Assembly: GCF_000342005.1 (NCBI RefSeq) | Contig: NZ_AOHO01000075.1 | Location: 1-64,000, forward strand | DNA length: 64,000 nt | Source: Amycolatopsis decaplanina DSM 44594 | GTDB taxonomy: Bacteria > Actinomycetota > Actinomycetes > Mycobacteriales > Pseudonocardiaceae | Direction of reading: 5' to 3' | Shown here: in pieces, positions 43,412 to 50,738 of the stretch | How positions within the stretch are numbered: the stretch's first letter is position 1 | Layout: the number at the start of each line of letters is the position of its first letter | Program-made: the position numbers and the translations under genes | The notes under the pieces: generated by a model | The model's input: the letters and a program-made list of their open reading frames with translations, nothing else | What the model was told of the DNA's origin: nothing | Databases searched by the model: none

Positions 43412-44175
43412 TTGTCCCGCAGTCTGGCGAGGATTCCGTCGAGGGCCTGGCGGACGGTGTCGGGAACGCCGCTGGTGCGCAGTTCGGTGAGGAATTGTTC
43501 GTTGAGGCCGCCGGGGGTCATGTGCTTGCCGGTGAGGGTTTCGAGGGAGCCGCTCTGCTCCAGCAGGGAGTGGCCGAGCTGACCGAAGATGTGGCTGGTG
43601 AAGGTGGTCGCCGTGGTGTCCTCGATGCCCTGCTCGGTCATCCAGGCGGCGATGGTGCCGAGATAGTCCAGGTGGGCGGCGAAGGTGGCCGTGGCGCCGC
43701 TGAAGACGTCGAGATCCTTCTCCGCGGCGGGGACGACGCTGCCGCCGATGCTGTCGAAGAGGGCTCGGGCTCGGGGGTTGTCGGGGTACATCGCGGTGAG
43801 GCTTTGGCGGCGTGCGGCCGGGGGCAGCGGGATGCTCCGGACGACCTCGCCCGCGGGGGCCGCCCAGTCGCGCAGTCGAGCGAGCGGGACGCCGGCGAGA
43901 GCGCTGATCAGGACGTGGTCGGGCCGGAAGGTGAGGTCCCGGAGGACTTCTTCGGCGATCGGCGGGCGGACGGCGAGGACGATCGTCGTGGCGCTGTCGG
44001 CGACGGCTTGGTTGCTGTCACGGACTTCGACGTTGGCGAAGCGGGCCGAGAGTTCTTGTCCGACGCTGCGGCTGCGGGGTGAGAGGAAGATCGAGGGCGG
44101 GTCGGCGATGTCCTTGCTGAGGCCTTCGACGATGGCGGCGGTGATCTCGCCGGCGCCGATGAATCCGTATTCCAT
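43408..44175 (-). CDS. Pyrroline-5-carboxylate reductase-like (ProC-like)
   Basis: A 255-residue NADP-dependent reductase of the ProC family. It has the N-terminal Rossmann start MEYGFIGAGEITAAIVEGLS and the strand ATTIVLAVRPPIAEEVL, then VLISALAGVPLARLRDW. The C-terminal helices match the ProC dimer region. GGGAGC six bases before the ATG at 44175 supports this start. The same reading frame is open far upstream and includes most of the DinB gene, because of a 7-bp duplication there; a fused product is therefore possible. It is coupled to the PrmC-like gene downstream. Confidence 0.82.
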   Translation of the reverse strand: MEYGFIGAGEITAAIVEGLSKDIADPPSIFLSPRSRSVGQELSARFANVEVRDSNQAVADSATTIVLAVRPPIAEEVLRDLTFRPDHVLISALAGVPLARLRDWAAPAGEVVRSIPLPPAARRQSLTAMYPDNPRARALFDSIGGSVVPAAEKDLDVFSGATATFAAHLDYLGTIAAWMTEQGIEDTTATTFTSHIFGQLGHSLLEQSGSLETLTGKHMTPGGLNEQFLTELRTSGVPDTVRQALDGILARLRDK

Positions 44176-44177
44176 GG

Positions 44178-44712
44178 TCAGGCTCCCGTGTGGCCGTCGA
44201 CGCGTTCGCGGATGAGGTCGGCGTGGCCGTTGTGGCGGGCGTATTCGCCGATCATGTGGACGTAGAGCATGCGCAGCGAGAACGGGTTCCCGCCGAGGTC
44301 GAAGGTCGAAGGTGTCGTCGAGGGATCCTCCGGCGGCGGCTTCGTCGGCCAGCCGGATCTCTTCGAGGAGGATGTCGTACGCCTCCTCGGCTTTGGCGGC
44401 GTCGAGGACTTCGAAGTCGTGGTCCTTGCCGAGGGCGGGGTCGTAGAGGGGTTCGATGTCCTGAGCGGCGTAGCGCAGGCGGAACCAGAAGCGTTCGACC
44501 TTGGCGAGGTGACGGATGAGGCCGAGGAGGGTCATGTTCGACGGCGGGACCGACGCCTGGGCGAGTTGTTCTCCAGTGAGGCCGGCGAGTTTGTGGAGGA
44601 AGGTGCTGCGGTGCCAGGCCAGCAGGGAGGGCAGGAGGATCCGCTCGTCGGCGGCGGTGTCGCCGGACGGTCGGGTCACCTCGGGGGCGGTCCATGTCAT
44701 AGCGGCGATCAT
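44178..44712 (-). pseudogene. DinB/DUF664-family protein, frameshifted by a 7-bp duplication
   Basis: From the ATG at 44712 the frame encodes a DinB-like four-helix protein ([37 protein letters not shown]) up to LDDTFDL near residue 138. A second tandem copy of GGTCGAA (44297-44303, 44304-44310, plus strand) then shifts the frame. The expected C-terminus ([20 protein letters not shown], then [14 protein letters not shown]) is intact in the other frame and ends at 44178. In the shifted frame translation runs on into the ProC-like gene without a stop. It may be a mutation, a reversible slip or an assembly error. Confidence 0.75.
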
Positions 44713-44844
44713 GCCATCGGGTGACGTGGGATTCGTGGTGCGCCTGCTGGGGTGAGCGGGGTCACTTGGGGCGGGCTGAATCCTTTTGTGGGGTGCCCGG
44801 CTCTTGTAAGGGCCGGGACAAGCTCGGTGCGGGAGGAGGTTGTC

Positions 44845-45378
44845 GTGGAGGCCGATTGGCCGAGGGACTCGTTGATCGTCGCGGCACAGGGCGGCGACGC
44901 GTCCGCCATCGCCGCTTTGGTCTCGGGTTCCCATCCGCATGTGCAGCGGTTCGCGCGGTCGCTGTGTGCCTCGCCGGAGGATGCGGAGGATTCGGCGCAG
45001 GAAGCGCTGATCATCCTGTATCGGAAGATCGGCACACTGCGAGCCACCGGCGCGCTTGCGTCGTGGATGTTCCGGATCGTGCGCAACGAATGCCTCCGGC
45101 GGGCGCGCCGGACGTTGCGTGGTGACGATCTGGCGAATTCCGTCGTGATGGTGTCGGCCGAGGAAGACGCCTTGGATCGGCTCGAGGCGCAACGGGTGGC
45201 CGCGGCGATCGCCGAGTTGCCCGCTGATCAGCGTCGCGTGTTGATCATGCGTGACATCCAGGGCCATTCGGGCCGGGCGGTCGCCGACGCGCTCGGTCTG
45301 AGCACGGCCGCGATGAAGTCCCGGCTGCATCGCGCGCGGGCGACGGTCCGGGCCTTTCTCGACAACCCCGCTTCCTGA
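44845..45378 (+). CDS. ECF RNA polymerase sigma factor
   Basis: A 177-residue ECF sigma factor. Region 2 has RSLCASPEDAEDSAQEALII and region 4 LPADQRRVLIMRDIQGHSGR, with a DALGLSTAAMKSRLHRARA helix-turn-helix. I chose the GTG at 44845 because GGAGGAGG lies five bases upstream; longer frames are unsupported. No anti-sigma gene is adjacent. The peroxiredoxin gene follows by 31 bases, so the unit may respond to oxidative stress. Confidence 0.9.
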   Translation: MEADWPRDSLIVAAQGGDASAIAALVSGSHPHVQRFARSLCASPEDAEDSAQEALIILYRKIGTLRATGALASWMFRIVRNECLRRARRTLRGDDLANSVVMVSAEEDALDRLEAQRVAAAIAELPADQRRVLIMRDIQGHSGRAVADALGLSTAAMKSRLHRARATVRAFLDNPAS

Positions 45379-45409
45379 TCTTCGTTCCACTTTTTCTTGA
45401 GGAGTCTTC

Positions 45410-45868
45410 ATGCTCGAAATCGGTTCCACGGTCCCTGATGTCGTTCTGGAGGACACGGCCGGGCAGGTCGTCCGGCTTTCGGATCACCGCGGTACGGACA
45501 ACGTGCTGATCTATTTCATGCGTTCGACCACGTGTCCTGTCTGCAACAGCCATGTGAAGGACCTCGTGGGGCGGGCCGGGGAGTTGGCCGCCGCGAATGT
45601 GCGTGTGCTGGTCGCCGTCCCCGAGGGCAGGGCGGAGGCCAAAGCGTGGCGAGCGAAGCGCGGGGTGCCGTTCCGGGTGGTCACCGGTCGGAGTGGTACG
45701 CCGCATGAGGCCTTCGGGTTGGCGAAGAAGATGTTGCAGCAGTCGGGCAGCGTGCTGATCGACCGGGGCGGTGTGGTCCGCCATGCCCACGCGGCGACCA
45801 TGCCGACCGGCGCTTATGACAAGAAGGGCATCGTCAAGGCCGTCGAGGAGCTCGCCAGGGTGCGTTGA
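45410..45868 (+). CDS. Peroxiredoxin/AhpC-TSA-type protein
   Basis: A 152-residue thioredoxin-fold protein. The opening LEIGSTVPDVVLEDTAGQVV is typical of AhpC/TSA and the redox motif is MRSTTCPVCNSHVKDL (CxxC). It should reduce peroxides or act in thiol exchange in the cytosol. GAGGAG five bases before the ATG. It is the second gene of an ECF sigma/peroxiredoxin unit. Confidence 0.85.
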   Translation: MLEIGSTVPDVVLEDTAGQVVRLSDHRGTDNVLIYFMRSTTCPVCNSHVKDLVGRAGELAAANVRVLVAVPEGRAEAKAWRAKRGVPFRVVTGRSGTPHEAFGLAKKMLQQSGSVLIDRGGVVRHAHAATMPTGAYDKKGIVKAVEELARVR

Positions 45869-45876
45869 CTGAAGGT

Positions 45877-45893
45877 GTGAATCGGTGCTTCAC
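45877..45893. promoter_or_regulatory. Candidate TetR autoregulatory operator
   Basis: GTGAA and TTCAC flank TCGGTGC as a 5-bp-arm palindrome (45877-45893), eight bases upstream of the TetR start at 45901. Position and symmetry suit autorepression of the TetR/acyl-CoA dehydrogenase operon. Short arms make this tentative. Confidence 0.35.
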
Positions 45894-45900
45894 TTCTTGA

Positions 45901-46506
45901 GTGCCGTATCGCCGTACACCGAAAGTCCAGGAGCGCCTGGACGCCCAGCGCGACGCCCTCCTCGCCGCCGCCATGGAGCAGTTGGCCGAGCGCGGGTACG
46001 CGGGCTGCTCGGTGTCGGCGGTCGCGGAGCGGGCCGGGGTGGCGGTCGGGAGCGTGTACCGCCACTTCCCCACCAAGGCCGCGCTGGTCGTGGAGTTGTT
46101 CCGCAAGGTAGTCACGCGTGAGGTCGAGGCTGTGCGCGAGGTGTCGGAGCGGCCCGGCACGCCTGCCGAGCGGGTCGTGGCGGTCTTCGACACTTTCGCG
46201 AGCCGGGCGTTGAAGACCCCGCGGATGGCATACGCGCTGCTGGCCGAGCCTGTCGACGCGCCGATCGAGGCCGAGCGGCTGGTGTTCCGGCGTGCTTTCC
46301 GTGACGTCGTGGCCCAGCACGTGGCGGACGGCGTCCGGTCCGGGGTGCTGCCCGCCCAGGACGCGGACGTCACCGCGGCGGCGCTCGTCGGGGCGGCGGC
46401 CGAGGTGCTGATCGGCCCGTTGACCACCGGCAGCGCGGACGAGGTGTCCGGGCTGCGCACTTTCGTCCTGCGTTCCTTGGGAGGTTCCGATGCCGGTCAC
46501 TCATGA
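45901..46506 (+). CDS. TetR-family regulator of an acyl-CoA dehydrogenase
   Basis: A 201-residue TetR regulator with the HTH at about residues 15-62 (RDALLAAAMEQLAERGYAGC, then VSAVAERAGVAVGSVYRHFP). The C-terminal domain is Ala/Val-rich helical. The GTG start has no good ribosome binding site, so the transcript may be near-leaderless. The acyl-CoA dehydrogenase start overlaps its 3' end by 17 bases, so the two are in one operon and the regulator probably senses an acyl-CoA or fatty acid. Confidence 0.9.
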   Translation: MPYRRTPKVQERLDAQRDALLAAAMEQLAERGYAGCSVSAVAERAGVAVGSVYRHFPTKAALVVELFRKVVTREVEAVREVSERPGTPAERVVAVFDTFASRALKTPRMAYALLAEPVDAPIEAERLVFRRAFRDVVAQHVADGVRSGVLPAQDADVTAAALVGAAAEVLIGPLTTGSADEVSGLRTFVLRSLGGSDAGHS

Positions 46507-48109
46507 GGTCACCAATCAGGTCCCGCCGCTGGCGGAGTACGACGTCGCCGCCGATCCGGCCTTATTGGAAGGGCTGGAGCGGGCGGGCGCGGGCTGGGCG
46601 GTGGCCGAGGTGCACGCCCTCGGCAGGCTGGCCGGGAGTGAGCAGGCCCAGGAGTGGGGCAGGCTGGTCAACGAGAACGAGCCGGTGCTGCGGACGCATG
46701 ACCGGGTCGGGAACCGGATCGACGAGGTCGAGTTCCATCCGTACTGGCACGAGCTGATGGATGTCGCGGTGTCCTACGGGCTGCACGCGGCACCGTGGCG
46801 GGATCCCCGGCCGGGCGCGCACGCGGCGCGGGCGGCGAAGATGTACGTCTGGGGCCAGGTCGACGCGGGGCACACGTGCCCGATTTCGATGACGTACGCG
46901 GCGGTTCCGGCGTTGCGGTTCAATCCCGAGCTCTCCGCGCGGTACGAGCCGTTGCTGGCGGCGACGGAGTACGACTTCGGGCTGCGTGAGCCGAGTTCGA
47001 AGCGCGGGCTCATCGCCGGGATGTCGATGACGGAGAAGCAGGGCGGTTCCGACGTCCGGGCGAACACGACCACGGCGCGTCCGCTGGGTGACGGCAGCTA
47101 TGTGATCGTCGGGCACAAGTGGTTCACCTCGGCGCCGATGTCGGACATGTTCCTGACACTGGCTCAGGCGCCGGGTGGGCTGTCGTGCTTCCTGCTCCCC
47201 CGGGTCCTGCCGGACGGCTCACGCAACGGGATCCGGTTGCAGCGGCTGAAGGACAAGCTGGGCAACCGGTCCAACGCGTCGTCGGAGATCGAGTACGACG
47301 ACGCGATCGGCTGGCTGATCGGCGAGGAAGGCCGCGGGGTGCGCACCATCATCGAGATGGTGAACAACACCCGGCTGGACTGCGCGGTCGGGAGCGCGTC
47401 GGGGATGCGGTACGGCGCCGTGCGGGCCGTGCACCACGCACGGCATCGGCGCGCGTTCGGGGCGAACCTGGTGGACCAGCCGCTGATGGGCAACGTGCTG
47501 GCGGACCTCGTCGTGGAGTCCGAGGCGGCGACGACGGTCGGGATGCGGCTGGCGTCGGCCACCGACCGGCCGGATGACGAGCAGGAGCAGGCGTTCCGAC
47601 GGCTGGGGCTGGCGGTGACGAAGTACTGGGTGTGCAAGCGTGGTCCGTCGCACGCGGTGGAGGCGCTGGAATGCCTGGGCGGGAACGGGTACGTCGAGGA
47701 ATCGGGGATGCCGCGGCTCTACCGTGAGGCTCCGCTGATGTCGATCTGGGAGGGTTCGGGCAACGTCGCGGCGTTGGACGCGTTGCGGGCGATGGCGAAG
47801 CAGCCGGAGTCGGTGGCGGCGTATTTCGCGGAGGTCGAGCAGGCGTCCGGTGCCGACGTGCGGCTGGACGACGCGGTGGGCAGGCTCCGCAAGGAGTTGT
47901 CGGATCTCTCGGACATCGAGTACCGGGCGCGGCGGCTGGTCGAGTCGATGGCACTGGTGCTGCAGGGTTCGTTGCTGGTGCGGCACGGGACACCGGCGGT
48001 GGCCGACGCGTTCTGCGCGTCGCGGCTGGGTGGCGACTGGGGTGTCGCGTTCGGGACGCTTCCGTCCGGAGTGGACGCGCGGGCGATCATCGCGCGCGCG
48101 GAGGTCTGA
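46490..48109 (+). CDS. AidB-like acyl-CoA dehydrogenase
   Basis: A 539-residue flavoprotein of the acyl-CoA dehydrogenase superfamily, of AidB length. It has GMSMTEKQGGSDVRANTT in the FAD-binding part, then YVIVGHKWFTSAPMSDMFL, the C-terminal LECLGGNGYVEESGMPRLYR and EAPLMSIWEGSGNV. AidB-type proteins protect against alkylation damage or oxidise unusual acyl-CoAs. GGGAGG precedes the ATG. It is co-transcribed with the TetR gene. A repeat array follows its stop. Confidence 0.9.
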   Translation: MPVTHEVTNQVPPLAEYDVAADPALLEGLERAGAGWAVAEVHALGRLAGSEQAQEWGRLVNENEPVLRTHDRVGNRIDEVEFHPYWHELMDVAVSYGLHAAPWRDPRPGAHAARAAKMYVWGQVDAGHTCPISMTYAAVPALRFNPELSARYEPLLAATEYDFGLREPSSKRGLIAGMSMTEKQGGSDVRANTTTARPLGDGSYVIVGHKWFTSAPMSDMFLTLAQAPGGLSCFLLPRVLPDGSRNGIRLQRLKDKLGNRSNASSEIEYDDAIGWLIGEEGRGVRTIIEMVNNTRLDCAVGSASGMRYGAVRAVHHARHRRAFGANLVDQPLMGNVLADLVVESEAATTVGMRLASATDRPDDEQEQAFRRLGLAVTKYWVCKRGPSHAVEALECLGGNGYVEESGMPRLYREAPLMSIWEGSGNVAALDALRAMAKQPESVAAYFAEVEQASGADVRLDDAVGRLRKELSDLSDIEYRARRLVESMALVLQGSLLVRHGTPAVADAFCASRLGGDWGVAFGTLPSGVDARAIIARAEV

Positions 48110-48142
48110 GCGAAGGCATCCTGCGCGGGCGAGTTGGACGAT

Positions 48143-48255
48143 CTCGCGTGATCAGGCGGCGCACTCGCGTGATCAGAGACGGATCTCGCGTGATCAGATG
48201 GCGAACACCCGAGTGCGCCGTCCAATCACGTGAGTTCGGTGTCTGATCACGCGAG
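48143..48255. repeat. 21-bp-period array of CTCGCGTGATCAG units
   Basis: Three direct copies of CTCGCGTGATCAG start at 48143, 48164 and 48185, exactly 21 bases apart. Two inverted copies (CCAATCACGTGAG at 48222, CTGATCACGCGAG at 48243) are also 21 apart. The whole forms an inverted array around about 48210. The 21-bp period is two DNA turns, so units face the same side. It lies just after the aidB-like gene in an otherwise gene-free gap. Confidence 0.85.
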
Positions 48256-48471
48256 TCACGCCTTTGCCTGGGTCATGAACCCGGCGAGCGGCGCCTGGGT
48301 GACCGATATCGTCGCTTCCGGCGAGCCGGACTCTCAGTGCCCGTATGACCACGTGCTGCGGCGGACCGGTCGATTCCTCCGGCAGGACCGCCGCAGAGCA
48401 CTGCGAACAGCCGCAGGATTGCGGAATTCGGGTGCATGCAAGGGCTCGCGCGTCGGCTACGTTCCTCGGTC
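48256..48471. other. No gene seen
   Basis: This is the rest of the gap between the repeat array and the lipoprotein gene. Open frames on both strands are shadows without start sites. It should contain the lipoprotein promoter. Confidence 0.45.
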
Positions 48472-48903
48472 ATGGTCGATCGCCGAAGATGCCTGGTCCT
48501 GATTCCCCTGGCGCTGTTCGCCGCCGGCTGCGCGACGGCCACCCCGACACCGATCTTCGCCGCCGCGAGTTCGAGGCCTTCCGCGGAGCGTGCGCCGATG
48601 ATGGAGGCGGCGGCCCCGTCCGGCATGCCGTTCGTCGCGGCGGACGGACGGGACCTGAGAGCCTGTGCCGATGGGGAGTGCGAGGTGCTGGTCCGGACCG
48701 GCGACCAGATCCCCAACGACGGCGGCGCCGGTCCGCTCGCGGTCGCGGTCCAGGCCGGGAAGGTGGGTCTCGCCCCGGCTTCCGGCGGGATGGGCGGGGC
48801 GGTGTCCGGTCCGGCCGGGATGGTCCACCAGATCAACCGGCAGGTGATCGTCGTCGTCGCGGTACGGGATGACGAAGGGATCGTTCGGCTCAGCAAGAAA
48901 TAA
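48472..48903 (+). CDS. Putative lipoprotein, 143 aa
   Basis: The ATG at 48472 starts a protein with a lipoprotein signal: basic start MVDRRRCLVLIPLALFAAGC, with the AAGC lipobox placing the lipid on Cys20. The mature part is Ala/Pro-rich, then has ADGRDLRACADGECEVLVRT with two Cys that may pair, and a beta-rich end. It is probably anchored on the outer face of the membrane. Function is not recognised. Lnt (26846) is present to acylate it. Confidence 0.75.
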   Translation: MVDRRRCLVLIPLALFAAGCATATPTPIFAAASSRPSAERAPMMEAAAPSGMPFVAADGRDLRACADGECEVLVRTGDQIPNDGGAGPLAVAVQAGKVGLAPASGGMGGAVSGPAGMVHQINRQVIVVVAVRDDEGIVRLSKK

Positions 48904-48972
48904 CGGGATCAGTTCAGGCCGGCGATGAATTTCGCCCGCGGTCCCCGGTCGGGCTGGTCGAAGGTGAGCTCT

Positions 48973-48990
48973 GTACCTACTAGTATGTAC
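48973..48990. promoter_or_regulatory. Palindromic operator before the DUF4865 gene
   Basis: GTACCTACTAGTATGTAC is palindromic except for one pair, centred on ACTAGT. It ends three bases before the ATG at 48994, so a bound repressor would block the promoter or start. The binder, perhaps a TetR or MarR protein, is not encoded alongside. Confidence 0.45.
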
Positions 48991-48993
48991 GTT

Positions 48994-49641
48994 ATGCATG
49001 CGATGCAGTACGAGATCACCCTCCCCGCCGACTACGACATGGGCATCATCCGTGAACGCGTGGCCACTCGCGGGCATCTGCTCGACGACTTCGGCGGCCT
49101 GGGGCTGAAGGTCTACGGGATCCGTGAGCGCGGCGTCGACGGTTCGACGCTGAACCAGTACTCGCCCTTCTACCTGTGGCACGACGAGACCGGGATGAAC
49201 GCCTTCCTGTTCGGCGGCCCGTTCAGTGGCATCGTCGAATCCTTCGGGCGTCCCGCCGTGCAGCACTGGACCGTGCTCGGCTTCGAGGAAGGACCCGCGT
49301 TCGGCTCTTCCCCGATCGCGGCCGGAAAGCACGTCATGCGGATCCCCGGCGAGACCGACCCGGCCGCCTTCCTCGGCGACGCTCTCGACGGGCTTCACGA
49401 GCATCTGCGGCAGGACGGAGCGCATTCCGGCGCGCTGGCCGTCGATCCTCGGACCTGGCAGGTCGTCCGTTACAGCCTGTGGGCGGGCGAGGCGCCGGAG
49501 TCGGACGAGGTCCGGTATCGGATCCTCCACCTGTCCTCGCCGCAGCTGGATCAGCTGCGGCGAGGACGGCAGTGGGATCAGCCGAGCAACGCGGCGAACA
49601 GCGCGCCTGGATCGGCTTCGGGCGGACCGGCGGGCCACTGA
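48994..49641 (+). CDS. DUF4865-family protein
   Basis: A 215-residue cytosolic protein starting MHAMQYEITLPADYDMGIIR, the hallmark opening of DUF4865, with KVYGIRERGVDGSTLNQYSP, GGPFSGIVESFGRPAVQHW and the LHEHLRQDGAHSGALAVDPR strand. An internal ATG at 49003 could also be used. The usual domain ends near residue 190; the last 25 residues overlap the convergent SWIM gene by 64 bases. The function of the family is unknown; in other genomes it often sits beside regulators. Confidence 0.82.
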   Translation: MHAMQYEITLPADYDMGIIRERVATRGHLLDDFGGLGLKVYGIRERGVDGSTLNQYSPFYLWHDETGMNAFLFGGPFSGIVESFGRPAVQHWTVLGFEEGPAFGSSPIAAGKHVMRIPGETDPAAFLGDALDGLHEHLRQDGAHSGALAVDPRTWQVVRYSLWAGEAPESDEVRYRILHLSSPQLDQLRRGRQWDQPSNAANSAPGSASGGPAGH

Positions 49642-50738
49642 TCCCGGTACGGGTACCAGAGCCCGTCCTTGCCCAGCCGCACCTGCACACCGGTTCCGTG
49701 GACGGTGCAGTGGTTGCGTTCGATGTCCAGGCCTTCCCCGGGATCGTCCACGACCTCGGCGAAGGCGGCCCGTGCCCGGCCCATCGCCTGCGACGGCGGG
49801 GTCCACGTGGTCTCGAGGACCTCGAGACCGGCGCGGCCACCGTGCCGCCAGGCGAGCACCGCGCGGTCGAAGTCCTCGCCGCTCTCGGCCGGACGCAGTC
49901 TCTCGGCTGTCTCAGGACGAGTGGCGGCCAGGCGGACGGCGTCCTGTTTGCGGGTGAGCTTCGGCTGCGACGCCAGCAGCGCACCGGCCATCTGCCCCGC
50001 GTTGGCGACCAGCAGAGCGAAGGTCTCGGCCGGGATGCCGGGCGCCCCGGGCACGGTCGGGCCTACGGCGGGCGTGAACCCGGCGAGATCCGGCAACGGA
50101 CCCGGCTCGTCGGCGTACGCCCGCTCGGGCGCGATGTCGTCGTCCCCGGTGCGCACGAACCGAGGAGCGTTGCGCCGCTGCAACTCGTCGAGCAGCTCCC
50201 GTTCCCCCTTGCCGCGCATCAGCAGCAGCACGAACGGATCCGCGTCGAGCAGCCACGAGGCCTGGAACGACAGCGCCGCGGCATGGCGGCACGGCAGCTC
50301 CCAGCCGGGGCAGTCGCAGTCCGGGTCGAGGTCACCGATTCCGGGCAGCAGATGCACTCCGGCGTCGTCGGCCGCCTCGACGAGGTCGTGGGGCATGTCC
50401 CGGTCCAGCAGCGCGGCGAGATGTCCTGCACGCGAGGCGACCCGGTCGAGGAACCGGTCCCACTCGTCACCGGTCAGTTCCGCGAGACGGACCTCGGTGC
50501 GGTACTGGCCCTCTTGATCGTCCACCACGGCGGCGATCCGCCCCGGGCTGACCGTGATCGGACCGACCCGGCCCGCCGCGGCGTACTTGCGGCCCTGTTT
50601 GAGCTGCCGCAGATCCAGCGCGGTGTCCTCCATCGCGCTGATCCACGCGCGGCCCCACCACGAGCAGGCGAACTGGCCGCGTCCACCTTGGGCGCCGAAA
50701 GCGGGGAAACCCCGGACGCGGTCTTCGGGAGTGCTCAT
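49578..50738 (-). CDS. SWIM zinc-finger protein
   Basis: A 386-residue protein with the SWIM zinc-binding motif DCDCPGWELPCRHAAAL (CxCx6CxH) at about residue 185. The first 90 residues have GFPAFGAQGGRGQFACSWWG and KQGRKYAAAGRVGPITVSPG, typical of the SWIM proteins paired with SNF2 helicases. It probably binds DNA or protein as a partner of the helicase. Its ATG overlaps the SNF2 stop (ATGA), with GAGGAG upstream. The pair is likely a nucleic-acid maintenance unit. Confidence 0.9.
   Translation of the reverse strand: MSTPEDRVRGFPAFGAQGGRGQFACSWWGRAWISAMEDTALDLRQLKQGRKYAAAGRVGPITVSPGRIAAVVDDQEGQYRTEVRLAELTGDEWDRFLDRVASRAGHLAALLDRDMPHDLVEAADDAGVHLLPGIGDLDPDCDCPGWELPCRHAAALSFQASWLLDADPFVLLLMRGKGERELLDELQRRNAPRFVRTGDDDIAPERAYADEPGPLPDLAGFTPAVGPTVPGAPGIPAETFALLVANAGQMAGALLASQPKLTRKQDAVRLAATRPETAERLRPAESGEDFDRAVLAWRHGGRAGLEVLETTWTPPSQAMGRARAAFAEVVDDPGEGLDIERNHCTVHGTGVQVRLGKDGLWYPYRDQWPAGPPEADPGALFAALLG

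Noticed and set aside
48143-48255. CRISPR array
   Set aside because: Units are 13 bp with 8-bp gaps, two are inverted and there are no cas genes; it is a phased repeat, not CRISPR.
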